DNA of 64,000 nucleotides from an uncultured SAR86 cluster bacterium (GCA_902583575.1 CACHWY010000001.1:148001-212000); one strand, 5' to 3'. Positions 19,199 through 28,160 are shown, counted from the stretch's first letter. Numbers and translations are program-made. Notes: a model not told the origin generated them from the sequence alone.

Positions 19199-20530
19199 GT
19201 AAATAGTTGCTAGGCCTAGGAATGATAGAAATCCAACAACATCTGTAACTGTTGTTACAACAACACTTCCTCCAATTGCAGGGTCTTGATTAAACCTTCT
19301 AAGAATTAAGGGAACTAGAATGCCTGCTATCACCGAACTAATAAGATTAATTATTAGTGCACAAGATATAAGAATAGATAATATGGTCTCTTGAAACCAT
19401 GCATAAGTTATAAAACCAACTAGTAAGGATAAAACAATACCATTTAATATTGATACAGCCAATTCTCTTTTAAATAACCATCGAATATTTGAAGTGTTTA
19501 TTTGCTCAAGCGTAAGCCCTCTTAAAACTATAGTTAAAGTTTGTGTAGCTGCAACACCACCCATACTTGCAACAATAGGCATTAATATAGCTAAGTAAAC
19601 AATTTTATCTAGAACGTCTTGGAATAAATTAATAGTACTTGATGCAATAAAAGCCGTTATTAGATTCATTGTTAACCAGAAAACTCTACTTCTTGCTGCT
19701 CTCCCAGGCGGAGCAAATGTATCTTCTGCAACACCTGCCATACCTAAAAGATTTTGATCAGCATCTTCTCTAATAACATCAACTACATCATCAATCGTTA
19801 TTCTTCCAATTAACTTATTATTTTCATCAATGACAGGAGATGAAATTAAATCATTTCTTTCAAAAAGAATTGCAACCTCTTTATCATCCTGGTCGGTTTT
19901 TAAAGGAGATATATCTGATCCCATTATTTCTTTGACAATCTTTAAGGGGTTTGAAGTAATAATTGAGCTTATTGATAATTCACCTAAATATTCGTTATCA
20001 TCATTGACAACAAATATCTTATCCGTATTTTCTGGAAGTTCTCCTTGGTCTCTAAGATAGCTAATTACTACTTCAATAGAATTATTTGGCCTAACGCTTA
20101 TTACATCTGTATTTAATAATCCTCCCGCGGTATTATCAGGATAGGTCAAACCCATTTCTATTCTTTTTCTATCTACTAGTGACATTTTTGAAAGAATTTT
20201 TTTCATTCTTTCTTCTGGCAAATTCTGAAGAATATCGACTATTTCATCTAACTCTAATTCTTTTACTGCTTCTGTCAGTTCCTCATTAGATAATTTTGAA
20301 ACTAGATCCTGTTGAATTTCTTCACCTAGCTCAAATAAAACATCCCCTTCTTCTTCAGTCTTAAGCAATGAAAATAAAAGAGTTCTTTGAGTGGGTGGCG
20401 ATGATTCAAGAGCGTGTGCAATTTCTGATGCAGACATTTTATTTAAAAGTCTTCTTATTTGATTAAGTGATAAGTCAGATGAATCATCTAATATGATTTT
20501 TAGACTATCTTTATTTTCAGAATTTTCCAT
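19190..20530 (-). CDS. mgtE: Magnesium transporter MgtE
   Basis: The 446-residue protein has the MgtE layout: an N-terminal superhelical domain with the repeated ALESSPP, ILQNLPEERM-type motifs, two CBS domains (from about residue 135, LTYPDNTAGGLLNTDVISVR), then about five membrane helices from residue 285. The pore signature PIVASMGGVAATQTLTIVLRG, and DVVGFLSFLGLA near the C-terminus, are present. MgtE is a Mg2+-gated channel. The 3' end overlaps the end of yhdP by 9 bases; rpoN lies 24 bases upstream on the same strand. Confidence 0.96.
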   Translation of the reverse strand: MENSENKDSLKIILDDSSDLSLNQIRRLLNKMSASEIAHALESSPPTQRTLLFSLLKTEEEGDVLFELGEEIQQDLVSKLSNEELTEAVKELELDEIVDILQNLPEERMKKILSKMSLVDRKRIEMGLTYPDNTAGGLLNTDVISVRPNNSIEVVISYLRDQGELPENTDKIFVVNDDNEYLGELSISSIITSNPLKIVKEIMGSDISPLKTDQDDKEVAILFERNDLISSPVIDENNKLIGRITIDDVVDVIREDADQNLLGMAGVAEDTFAPPGRAARSRVFWLTMNLITAFIASSTINLFQDVLDKIVYLAILMPIVASMGGVAATQTLTIVLRGLTLEQINTSNIRWLFKRELAVSILNGIVLSLLVGFITYAWFQETILSILISCALIINLISSVIAGILVPLILRRFNQDPAIGGSVVVTTVTDVVGFLSFLGLATIYLI

Positions 20531-20554
20531 TTCTTCATTTTAACCTGAAAATAA

Positions 20555-21823
20555 TTATCTAAATCTAGAAGAGGGTATATTATTTTTTTTTCTATATTTA
20601 GAAATAGTTCTTCGAGCTAAATTTAACCCTTTCTTATTAAGTTCAATCGCTATCTTTCTGTCACTTTTAGGTTTCTTTTCAGAAGCGACGATATCTTTAA
20701 TTAATTTCATCAATTGTAATGATGAAACATTTCTAGTTTTGGATACTGATGAAACTAAAAGTTCTCTTAAAGGCATTATCCCTTTTGGAGTATCTATATA
20801 TTTATGCCTTAGTATCCTAGAAATAGTTGATGGATGAAATCCTATAGCTTCTGCAATTTCTTTATTGCTTAATGTATTTATTTTTAAGGGGTTATCTCCA
20901 AAAAAATCAATCTGCTTTAAACAGATATACTCTCCTACTTTTTGGACAGTGTCATTTCTTTTTTTTACAGATGATAGTAGCCATTTCGCTTCATTAACTT
21001 TTTCTAACAAATCTTTATTCTTTTTTGATTTTAATTCTTTTTTAACATTCTCAATAAGTTCATTGTCTATTTTTATTATAGGAAAGCTTTCATCTATAAA
21101 ATTTATTTTCATATCTTTATCTTTAATATGAATTTTTAAATCTGCAGCTATAAATTCAGTTCTTTCAAAATTAAGCCCAGGACTTAAATCGCAATTTTTT
21201 ATTTCATCCAAAGCGTCATTAAATATTTCTTCTGAATAACCTTCCTCTAAAAATGAATCTTTTATTTGTTGTATGTCATCCATTTTTTCGTTTGAAAGAA
21301 TACTGTTTATTAAGAACTTTTTTTTCTTTGATAGGTCTTTGTTATTGATTTGTATTTTTATGCAATCTTTATAGTCTCTATAGCCAACACCATAAGGCTT
21401 AAGCTTATGGATTATATTGATTAGACAATCAGTAATTTCATTTTCTTTAAATAAGAAATTAGAAATCTCTTCAATCTCATTTATTTCATTAGCCAACTTC
21501 CCTGATTCATCAATACAATCTATTATTAATCTTGAAATTTTGATTTCATTTTTAGTAATTTTAAAATCATCTAATTGTTTAATAAGAGCTTCTCTTAAAG
21601 TTGACTTAGTCTCTATATCAAAATTAAAATCTTGGCCGTAAGATTCTGCATTATCTAAAGCTATATCTTCTTTTTCTATAAATGGATTCTCAATTACATG
21701 TTTTTCAATTTTTTTTATGAGTTCAAACCTTGATAGCTGAAGTAAATCAATAGATTTTTTCAGAGAAGGGGTTAGTTTTATATTTTGTTTTTGTTTAAGT
21801 TTTTTAGAAAGAGATATTGCCAT
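20555..21823 (-). CDS. rpoN: RNA polymerase sigma-54 factor
   Basis: Sigma-54 directs transcription from -24/-12 promoters with help from AAA+ activators. The 422-residue protein has region I (LTPSLKKSIDLLQLSRFEL and ENPFIE), the core-binding middle, an HTH (EAIGFHPSTISRILRHKYI) and the RpoN box LARRTISKYR near the C-terminus. It is shorter than E. coli RpoN (477), mostly in the acidic region II and the region I Gln tract. The kdsD-lptA-lptB-rpoN order is the gammaproteobacterial arrangement. hpf/ptsN, which usually follow rpoN, are not here; mgtE follows instead. Confidence 0.95.
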   Translation of the reverse strand: MAISLSKKLKQKQNIKLTPSLKKSIDLLQLSRFELIKKIEKHVIENPFIEKEDIALDNAESYGQDFNFDIETKSTLREALIKQLDDFKITKNEIKISRLIIDCIDESGKLANEINEIEEISNFLFKENEITDCLINIIHKLKPYGVGYRDYKDCIKIQINNKDLSKKKKFLINSILSNEKMDDIQQIKDSFLEEGYSEEIFNDALDEIKNCDLSPGLNFERTEFIAADLKIHIKDKDMKINFIDESFPIIKIDNELIENVKKELKSKKNKDLLEKVNEAKWLLSSVKKRNDTVQKVGEYICLKQIDFFGDNPLKINTLSNKEIAEAIGFHPSTISRILRHKYIDTPKGIMPLRELLVSSVSKTRNVSSLQLMKLIKDIVASEKKPKSDRKIAIELNKKGLNLARRTISKYRKKNNIPSSRFR

Positions 21824-21828
21824 ATGTT

Positions 21829-22542
21829 TTAGCTATACATATTGCCAAGATAAACTTTTTTAACTAAGTCATTATTAATTAATTCTTCCTTAACACCTTG
21901 GGCTATTACTTCACCATTATTAATTATTGTTGCTTGATTACATATTTCCAAAGTTTCTCTTACATTATGATCTGTAATTAGTATTCCAATGTTTTTATCA
22001 GATAATTTTTTGAGAACATTTTTAATATCGTCAATAGCAATAGGATCAATTCCTGCAAAAGGCTCATCTAGAAGAATTATTTTAGGTTCAGCTGCTAAAG
22101 TTCTTGCAATTTCTACTTTTCTTCTTTGGCCTCCTGATAGTTGCCTTCCTTTTAGATCGCATATCTCAGATAAATTAAATTCATTTATTGATTTATCAAT
22201 AAAATTTTTAATATCTTGATCATTATCAAAAGACATCTCGGCTAGCCCTAAAAGATTTTCATATACAGAAAGGTTTTGGAAAATAGATGGTTCTTGAGGA
22301 AGATATTTAATTCCCAATTTAGACCTTTCATGCATGGGTAATTTTGAAATATCTTGGTTTAAGAAATTAATCTCACCACTCTCACAGGTTGTTAATCCAG
22401 CAATTATATAAAAAGTTGTTGTTTTTCCCGCACCATTAGGCCCAAGAAGTCCATATATATCTCCAGAATCAACTCTAATATCAATTTCATTGAGGACAGT
22501 TTTATCCTTTATTGATTTTGATATTTTTTTTATTTCTAACAC
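21829..22542 (-). CDS. lptB: LPS export ABC transporter ATP-binding protein LptB
   Basis: LptB is the ATPase that drives extraction of lipopolysaccharide from the inner membrane with LptFG. The 237-residue protein has Walker A GLLGPNGAGKTTTFY, a Q-loop (LPQEPSIFQNLSV), the signature LSGGQRRKVEIARTLA, Walker B IILLDEPFAGIDPIA and the H-loop ITDHNVRETLEI. The FAGIDP and ITDHNV wording is specific to LptB. The start codon is GTG. It sits between lptA and rpoN with gaps of 5-6 bases. lptF and lptG are not in the window. Confidence 0.97.
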   Translation of the reverse strand: MLEIKKISKSIKDKTVLNEIDIRVDSGDIYGLLGPNGAGKTTTFYIIAGLTTCESGEINFLNQDISKLPMHERSKLGIKYLPQEPSIFQNLSVYENLLGLAEMSFDNDQDIKNFIDKSINEFNLSEICDLKGRQLSGGQRRKVEIARTLAAEPKIILLDEPFAGIDPIAIDDIKNVLKKLSDKNIGILITDHNVRETLEICNQATIINNGEVIAQGVKEELINNDLVKKVYLGNMYS

Positions 22543-22548
22543 AATAAA

Positions 22549-22959
22549 TTACTCAGAAGAAATTTTTCCAGTTCTTGGATTAAAAATTATTATATTTGAA
22601 GAAATAGAAATATTTTCGTATTTCATGGAAGCATTACCAATAAGATGAATTTTTTCATTACTAAAAAATATTATTTCTTCAGCGTTTCCATTAAAAGAGT
22701 TATCTTCTTTACTTGATTTAATTGTTGATGGTTTTCCTAAAATAGATATCATATCTTTAATATCATCATAAACAGCTGATTCAGCCTTAATATTTACAAA
22801 ATCAGAATTAATTTCTACATTATTAAGAAAATTGATTTGATTATTTTTTCCTAAAAATTCAATAGTGCCTGACTTTATTCTAATATCATTATCAAAACTT
22901 GATGATAATTCTATTGAAATACAAGATAGTATAAATAGTACGAAATAAAAATTCTTCAA
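22549..22959 (-). CDS. lptA: Periplasmic LPS transport protein LptA
   Basis: LptA forms the periplasmic beta-jellyroll bridge carrying LPS to the outer membrane. The 136-residue protein has a cleavable-looking signal (MKNFYFVLFILSCISIELSS) and an OstA-type fold: IRIKSGTIEFLGKNNQINFLNN, then INSDFVNIKAESAVYD and NGNAEEIIFF. It is short (E. coli LptA 185 residues). The start appears to be TTG directly after the kdsD stop codon. The lptC gene normally found just upstream is absent, so this protein, or one elsewhere, must supply the inner-membrane anchor. Confidence 0.88.
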   Translation of the reverse strand: MKNFYFVLFILSCISIELSSSFDNDIRIKSGTIEFLGKNNQINFLNNVEINSDFVNIKAESAVYDDIKDMISILGKPSTIKSSKEDNSFNGNAEEIIFFSNEKIHLIGNASMKYENISISSNIIIFNPRTGKISSE

Positions 22960-23925
22960 TTAAAGTATCCTTGCTTCAATTAAATCATGCATTGAAATTA
23001 CTCCAACGTATTTATTTTTTTTCATTACTACAAGAGTAAATATTTTATTATTCTCCATTATTTCTGCTGCATCTACTGCTAATGCATCTGATCCAATGGT
23101 TTTAAAAGTTTTAGTCATCACTTTATCAATTTGAGTATTTTGAATATTAACTTTTTTATTAATACATCTTCTTAGGTCGCCATCCGTAAATATCCCTATA
23201 ACCTTAGACTTATCTATTACGAGAGTTATCCCAAGATTTTTTTTAGTTATCTCTAATAATGCTTTATCAAGTAAGGTGCTTGGAGTTACTTTTGGTATTG
23301 AATTTCCTTTATGCATTAAATCTTCTACTCTAGTAATTAATTTCTTTCCTAATTTTCCTGCTGGGTGTGAATTAGCAAAATCATTTTTTGTGAAACCTTT
23401 TGCCTCTAGAAGTGAAATTGCAAGGGCATCTCCAAAGGCTAATGCATTAGTTGTTGATGAAGTTGGAGCTAAATCTAATGGGCATGCTTCTTTTTTAGAA
23501 TTAAGTTGGATTTTTATATCAGCAGATTTTGCAATTTTTGATTTATTATTACCTGAAATTGAAACTATCTTTTTTGTATGCCTTTTTAGTGAAGGAAGAA
23601 TATTTATTATCTCGTCTGTTTCGCCTGAATTTGAGATTAATAAAACTATATCCTTTTTATTGATTAAACCCATATCGCCATGAGCTGCCTCAGTAGGGTG
23701 TATAAAAATAGATGGGGTTCCTGTGCTTGAAAGCGTAGCTGAAATTTTTTGTGCAATATGACCAGATTTTCCAACACCCATTATCACTATCTTGCCCTTA
23801 CATGTGATAACGGCATTGCATAGATCATCAAAAGATTTATCAAGCTGACTCATTAGACTCTTGATTGAATCAGACTCAATCTTAAGAGTTCTTTTTGCAG
23901 ATGCTATGTAATTAAATTTTTTCAT
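22960..23925 (-). CDS. kdsD: Arabinose-5-phosphate isomerase
   Basis: KdsD interconverts ribulose-5-phosphate and arabinose-5-phosphate, the first step of KDO synthesis for LPS. The 321-residue protein has a SIS domain (GKIVIMGVGKSGHIAQKISATLSSTGTP, IHPTEAAHGDMGLI, LLISNSGETDEI) and two C-terminal CBS domains (from about residue 205). The ATG is at 23925, back to back with mlaC. kdsC, which normally follows kdsD, is missing; KdsA, the next KDO enzyme, is at 55604-56434. Confidence 0.95.
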   Translation of the reverse strand: MKKFNYIASAKRTLKIESDSIKSLMSQLDKSFDDLCNAVITCKGKIVIMGVGKSGHIAQKISATLSSTGTPSIFIHPTEAAHGDMGLINKKDIVLLISNSGETDEIINILPSLKRHTKKIVSISGNNKSKIAKSADIKIQLNSKKEACPLDLAPTSSTTNALAFGDALAISLLEAKGFTKNDFANSHPAGKLGKKLITRVEDLMHKGNSIPKVTPSTLLDKALLEITKKNLGITLVIDKSKVIGIFTDGDLRRCINKKVNIQNTQIDKVMTKTFKTIGSDALAVDAAEIMENNKIFTLVVMKKNKYVGVISMHDLIEARIL

Positions 23926-23945
23926 AAAATTTATGTTTACTCAAA

Positions 23946-23954
23946 TGCTATAAT
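23946..23954 (+). promoter_or_regulatory. Extended -10 promoter of mlaC, probably leaderless
   Basis: TGCTATAAT is a perfect extended -10 element (TG-n-TATAAT). The ATG of mlaC begins only 6 bases past it, so transcription should start at or next to the start codon and give a leaderless mRNA. No good -35 hexamer is visible at 17 bases, as is usual for extended -10 promoters. The site lies in the 35-base gap between kdsD and mlaC. Confidence 0.65.
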
Positions 23955-23960
23955 AGACCA

Positions 23961-24587
23961 ATGTTGCATTTACATAAAAACTATTTCTTTATTTTTTCAT
24001 TTATATTTTTCTCGATTTTTATAAGATCTGACGAAGATCCTTATTTATTTATCGATAAGAATGCTCAAAAAATGGTTCAACTGCTTACAAATGATTCAGA
24101 TCTTTTTGAATTAAATAGGACCGTATATGAAGATAAGATAAAAGAAATATTTGAGCCAATGATAGATTTTAGAAGAGTTGCAGCAAGTGTTATGGGAAAA
24201 AAATATTATCTATTGGCTAGCAAAAATCAGAGATCAGAGTTTGTATTAATTTTTAAAGATTCATTATTAGATACATATGCTGAGACTTTGGCGCAATGGG
24301 GCGATTCAACTATAACAACTATATATCCTAAATCTGAATTAGATTTAGATATTAAAAATATAGAAGTAAAACAAACGCTTGATACCGGCAATAGCCAATA
24401 TCCAATTTCATATAAATTAAGGAAGAATGATGAGGGTTGGAAAATTGTTAATATTATTATCAATGGAGTCAATCTAGGGCTAACTTTTAGAAATCAATTT
24501 CAAGCATTAGCAATTTCTTATGATGAGAACATTGAATTAACTCTTAAAAATTGGATTTCAGATGCAGGTGATGCAGGTATTTCATAA
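23961..24587 (+). CDS. mlaC: Phospholipid-binding periplasmic protein MlaC
   Basis: MlaC shuttles phospholipid between the outer-membrane MlaA complex and inner-membrane MlaFEDB. The 208-residue protein has an N-terminal signal (FFIFSFIFFSIFIRSDEDP) and the MlaC core: IFEPMIDFRRVAASVMGKKYY, then FKDSLLDTYAETLAQW and YKLRKNDEGWKIVNIIINGVNLG. In E. coli mlaC lies in mlaFEDCB; here mlaF, mlaE and mlaD are not upstream and mlaB is missing downstream, where ibaG follows at once. No SD precedes the ATG, in line with the leaderless promoter. Confidence 0.92.
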   Translation: MLHLHKNYFFIFSFIFFSIFIRSDEDPYLFIDKNAQKMVQLLTNDSDLFELNRTVYEDKIKEIFEPMIDFRRVAASVMGKKYYLLASKNQRSEFVLIFKDSLLDTYAETLAQWGDSTITTIYPKSELDLDIKNIEVKQTLDTGNSQYPISYKLRKNDEGWKIVNIIINGVNLGLTFRNQFQALAISYDENIELTLKNWISDAGDAGIS

Positions 24588-24803
24588 ATGGAAGATATAA
24601 TAAAAAAAATTATAGTAGAGAATATACCTGATGCTATTTGTTTATTCGAAGGCGATTCATGCAATCTAAGATTAATTGTAATTTCTAGTGTTTTTACAGA
24701 AATGTCTCTAATTAATCAGCACAAGAAGATAATGAAACTTCTCGAAGGTAAATTCCAGTCTGGTGATTTGCATGCGCTTAGCTTGGAAACAAGAACAAGT
24801 TAA
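24588..24803 (+). CDS. ibaG: BolA-family protein IbaG
   Basis: The 71-residue protein is a class II BolA-like protein; with monothiol glutaredoxins it binds [2Fe-2S] clusters. It shows the compact alpha-beta fold with CLFEGDSCNLRLIVIS, then INQHKKIMKLLEGKFQSGDLHALSLET; the conserved Gly-Asp, the H in NQHK and the HALS-x-x-T end are family hallmarks. It starts right after the mlaC stop codon and ends 2 bases before murA, the conserved gammaproteobacterial position (mla-ibaG-murA). Confidence 0.92.
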   Translation: MEDIIKKIIVENIPDAICLFEGDSCNLRLIVISSVFTEMSLINQHKKIMKLLEGKFQSGDLHALSLETRTS

Positions 24804-24805
24804 AT

Positions 24806-26065
24806 ATGGAAAAATTATTAATTAAAGGTGGCAACTCTCTAAAAGGAAAAATTTCTTGCTCTGGAGCAAAAAATGCTGCATTACCTATGATAGCTTCAAC
24901 CATATTATGTGACGAAAAAGTTACCCTTAGAAATCTGCCTTATCTTCAAGATATTACAACCATGTTTGAATTATTGGGTTCAATGGGGGCTGAAATTTTA
25001 CTTGATGAAAATATGGATTTTACAATTTCGTCAGCTAATCTAAAAGATATAGAGGCTAGATATGAGTTGGTGAAAACAATGAGGGCATCCATATTAGTTC
25101 TTGGCCCATTGATAGCAAAATATGGGAAAGCAAAGATTGCTTTGCCTGGCGGTTGCGCTATAGGTACTAGACCAGTCAACTTTCATCTTGATGCGTTAAA
25201 AAAAATGGGAGCAAAAATAAAACTAAAAAATGGTTATATTGAAGCAACGGCCAAAAAATTATATGGAGCTGAAATAAGATTTGATGGAGTTACTGTAACT
25301 GGAACCGAGAATTTGATGATGGCTGCTTCACTTGCAGAAGGCACATCAAAGCTTACAAATGTTGCCAAAGAGCCAGAAATTATTGATCTGGCAGATATGC
25401 TTAATTCTATGGGTGCAAAAATTAAAGGTGCTGGATCAGATGAAATAATTATAGAAGGGGTGAGTAAATTAAAAGGTACTGTATATGATATACCTGCAGA
25501 TAGGATAGAGGCAGGAACATATTTAGTAGCCGCAGCAGTTACCAAAGGAGATATTACTGTCGATGGAATAAACCCAGAAAGATTAATGACAGTTATTAAT
25601 AAATTAGAAAATACAGGAGCTAAGTTGAGTTATGATAAAAAATCTATTTCAATTTCAATGAATAAAAGTATTCCAGAGCCTGTTGATATTACTACAGCTC
25701 CCTTTCCAGAATTTCCAACAGACATGCAAGCACAATTCTCTGTTATTAATGCCATTTCTAATGGGACCTCAAATATTTATGAGACTGTTTTTGAAAATAG
25801 ATTTATGCATATTTTAGAATTAAATCGAATGGGTTGTGATATTGAGGTGAAAGGAAATCATGCAAAAATAAATGGTGTTGAAAATATTTATGGGGCTGAG
25901 GTTATGGCTACAGATTTAAGGGCGTCAGCTAGTCTTATTCTTGCAGGCTTATGCGCAAAAGGAGAAACAGTTGTGGATAGGATTTATCATATTGATAGAG
26001 GTTACGAACGCATAGAAGAAAAATTAAATTATTTAGGCGCAGATATTGTTAGATTGCCAAGTTAA
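24806..26065 (+). CDS. murA: UDP-N-acetylglucosamine 1-carboxyvinyltransferase
   Basis: MurA adds enolpyruvate from PEP to UDP-GlcNAc, the committed step of peptidoglycan synthesis. The 419-residue length is exactly that of the family. Visible motifs are the N-terminal L-x-G-x-SCSGAKNAALPM, the catalytic-loop Cys in LPGGCAIGTRPV (fosfomycin target) near residue 115, and the C-terminal ATDLRASASLILAGL. It is the last gene of the mlaC-ibaG-murA unit and converges with degS with 1 base between stops. Confidence 0.97.
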   Translation: MEKLLIKGGNSLKGKISCSGAKNAALPMIASTILCDEKVTLRNLPYLQDITTMFELLGSMGAEILLDENMDFTISSANLKDIEARYELVKTMRASILVLGPLIAKYGKAKIALPGGCAIGTRPVNFHLDALKKMGAKIKLKNGYIEATAKKLYGAEIRFDGVTVTGTENLMMAASLAEGTSKLTNVAKEPEIIDLADMLNSMGAKIKGAGSDEIIIEGVSKLKGTVYDIPADRIEAGTYLVAAAVTKGDITVDGINPERLMTVINKLENTGAKLSYDKKSISISMNKSIPEPVDITTAPFPEFPTDMQAQFSVINAISNGTSNIYETVFENRFMHILELNRMGCDIEVKGNHAKINGVENIYGAEVMATDLRASASLILAGLCAKGETVVDRIYHIDRGYERIEEKLNYLGADIVRLPS

Positions 26066-26066
26066 G

Positions 26067-27044
26067 TTAATTTTCTTTGTAAGTAAATTTGAAAGTTAAA
26101 AACTCATTTGATGTAGTAAAGAATTCCAATTTAAGATCTTCGCCTAAAGTGGCAAATCTCAAAGACTGAATTAAATTCTTCCAATTTCCATTTCCACCAT
26201 TCACACTGATTATGATATCGTTTACTCTTATACCTTTTTCATATAATGGTCCTAAACCTTCCATTTCTATTATTTTTAACCCATCAACAATTTTGTTATC
26301 GCTATTTATTTTTACTCTTGCAACCCTAAAATTACCTATCCAAAGATTTTTTACTTTACCAAATCTAATTAATTGGGTTGCAATCTGAACAACTAGATTG
26401 GAGGGAATTGCAAAACCTATTCCTTGGTATGCACCAGTTTTAGAAAAAATTTTTGAATTAATACCAATTAAATTACCATTTTCATTTATTAAAGCGCCAC
26501 CAGAATTACCTGGGTTTATTGCCGCATCTGTTTGAATTAGTTGTAAGTATGGATTTCCATAATCTCTTCCAGTTGCACTAATAATGCCATTTGATACAGA
26601 TATACCTATTCCATAAGGATTGCCAATTGCTAAAACTTTATCACCAATTCTAAGGTTGCTTGAATCTGCGATATTAATAGGCCTAAGATCTTCATTTGTA
26701 TTAATTTTTAGTACAGCAATGTCAGCATTCTTATCTATGCCTATGACAGCAGCAGGATAGTTATTACCATTATTTAGTTTTACATTTATATTTTTTCCGG
26801 AAAGAATATGAAAATTGGTAACAATATAACCATCATTAGAAAAAATTACACCTGACCCAATACCGTCTTGGTTGGCCGAAAAGGACATATTATTAGAGGA
26901 TGAAATCGTTACAACAGAAGTTATTGATTTTTCAGATGCTGACACTAATTTGTTTTTATCATTGGATATAAAGTACCATGTCCCTGTAAAAGTTAATAAT
27001 ATTACTAATATATAACTAAGTCCGTATGTTTGTAGATATTTCAT
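26067..27044 (-). CDS. degS: DegS-like membrane-anchored serine protease
   Basis: The 325-residue protein has one N-terminal membrane helix (YILVILLTFTGTWYFI), a trypsin-like domain and a C-terminal PDZ-like region. The triad is visible: His in GYIVTNFHILSG, Asp in KNADIAVLKI and Ser in AAINPGNSGGALIN. DegS senses misfolded outer-membrane porins and starts cleavage of RseA to free sigma-E. One anchor plus one PDZ fits DegS rather than DegP/DegQ. Start at 27044 (MKYLQTYG) is preferred over an upstream in-frame ATG at 27146 that would overlap zapE by about 100 bases. Its start codon is 1 base from that of zapE. Confidence 0.9.
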   Translation of the reverse strand: MKYLQTYGLSYILVILLTFTGTWYFISNDKNKLVSASEKSITSVVTISSSNNMSFSANQDGIGSGVIFSNDGYIVTNFHILSGKNINVKLNNGNNYPAAVIGIDKNADIAVLKINTNEDLRPINIADSSNLRIGDKVLAIGNPYGIGISVSNGIISATGRDYGNPYLQLIQTDAAINPGNSGGALINENGNLIGINSKIFSKTGAYQGIGFAIPSNLVVQIATQLIRFGKVKNLWIGNFRVARVKINSDNKIVDGLKIIEMEGLGPLYEKGIRVNDIIISVNGGNGNWKNLIQSLRFATLGEDLKLEFFTTSNEFLTFKFTYKEN

Positions 27045-27045
27045 A

Positions 27046-28086
27046 ATGTTAAGTATCCAAAATATCATCGATGTGCTAAAAAACCAAGGAGCAAATCCAG
27101 ATTTGCCCCAAATCAATTTATTAGAAAAATTAAGTGCTATTACCAATAAAAAGAGAAGTTTCTTTAATACGAAAGATGATAATCAAGGGTTGTATATTTG
27201 GGGAGATGTTGGGAGGGGTAAAACATTAATTACTCAATCATTTTTGCGTAGCATTGAAAGAGAAGATATTGCTAGCTTTCACTATATAGATTTTATAAAT
27301 TTTATTCATAATGAATTAAATAAGCACTCTGGCTTAAAGAATCCACTTAAAAAGGTTTCTAAAAATATTAGTAAAAAGAATAATTTAATATTTATTGATG
27401 AATTTCAAGTAGAGGATGTTGCTGATGCAATGATAATAGGAGATCTATTAATAAGTCTTATAGATTCGGGCACTAAAATTATTCTTACTTCAAATGTTCA
27501 TCCAGATGGTTTATACAAGGATGGGTTACAAAGACAAAAATTTTTAAAATCTATAAGTATATTAAAAGAAAAAATAGAAATATATGAATTAGATGGAGGC
27601 ATTGACTACAGAACAAACAATATTATTAAGTTAGATAAAAAAGATAGCAAAGTTGTTTTTTCAGAAAAAAAAATAATTAAGATAATTAAAGAAAATTTTG
27701 GTGTTGATGAAGTTTCAAACGATACTTTAACTATTAATAATAGAAAATTTAGCTGTAAGATCGCACTAAATAATCTTTTATGGATTGAATTTAATACTTT
27801 TTTTAAAGAAGCGAGTGGAGCGAAAGACTACAAATTTATTTGTGATAAGTTCGATTGGATCTTTATTAATAGTTTTGAGTCTTTTGGCGATGATTCAATT
27901 GATATTATTAGAAGATTTATATCGTTTATCGATATTGCCTATAAAGAGAAAGCCAAAGTTAGATTTTTCTTTAATGATGCAAATATTGAAAAAATATATT
28001 CTGGAACAAAATTAGAAATTTTATGGAAAAGGTGTGCTAGCAGGCTATTTGAAATGAAAAACTATGATTATTTAGAAGATGATTAA
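27046..28086 (+). CDS. zapE: Cell division ATPase ZapE (AFG1-like)
   Basis: ZapE is an AAA+-type P-loop ATPase that interacts with FtsZ and the division ring. The 346-residue protein has Walker A GLYIWGDVGRGKTLI near residue 49, Walker B NLIFIDEFQVEDVADAMI, and the sensor region IILTSNVHPDGLYKDGLQR, all typical of the AFG1 family. It lies upstream of rplM-rpsI, as zapE does near these genes in other gammaproteobacteria, and diverges from degS with 1 base between start codons, so both promoters must lie within the opposite coding sequences. Confidence 0.93.
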   Translation: MLSIQNIIDVLKNQGANPDLPQINLLEKLSAITNKKRSFFNTKDDNQGLYIWGDVGRGKTLITQSFLRSIEREDIASFHYIDFINFIHNELNKHSGLKNPLKKVSKNISKKNNLIFIDEFQVEDVADAMIIGDLLISLIDSGTKIILTSNVHPDGLYKDGLQRQKFLKSISILKEKIEIYELDGGIDYRTNNIIKLDKKDSKVVFSEKKIIKIIKENFGVDEVSNDTLTINNRKFSCKIALNNLLWIEFNTFFKEASGAKDYKFICDKFDWIFINSFESFGDDSIDIIRRFISFIDIAYKEKAKVRFFFNDANIEKIYSGTKLEILWKRCASRLFEMKNYDYLEDD

Positions 28087-28110
28087 AAGTAAATTTATAT
28101 AGATAAATAT

Positions 28111-28119
28111 TGCTATATT
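28111..28119 (+). promoter_or_regulatory. Extended -10 promoter for rplM-rpsI
   Basis: TGCTATATT is an extended -10 element (5 of 6 in the hexamer). Transcription would start near 28126 and leave an untranslated leader of about 35 bases before the rplM ATG at 28161. No -35 is obvious. E. coli L13 represses this operon through its leader; no leader fold could be supported here. Confidence 0.55.
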
Positions 28120-28160
28120 TCCAAGTAAACATTAATATTCTCTTCTCAAATTAAATGATT

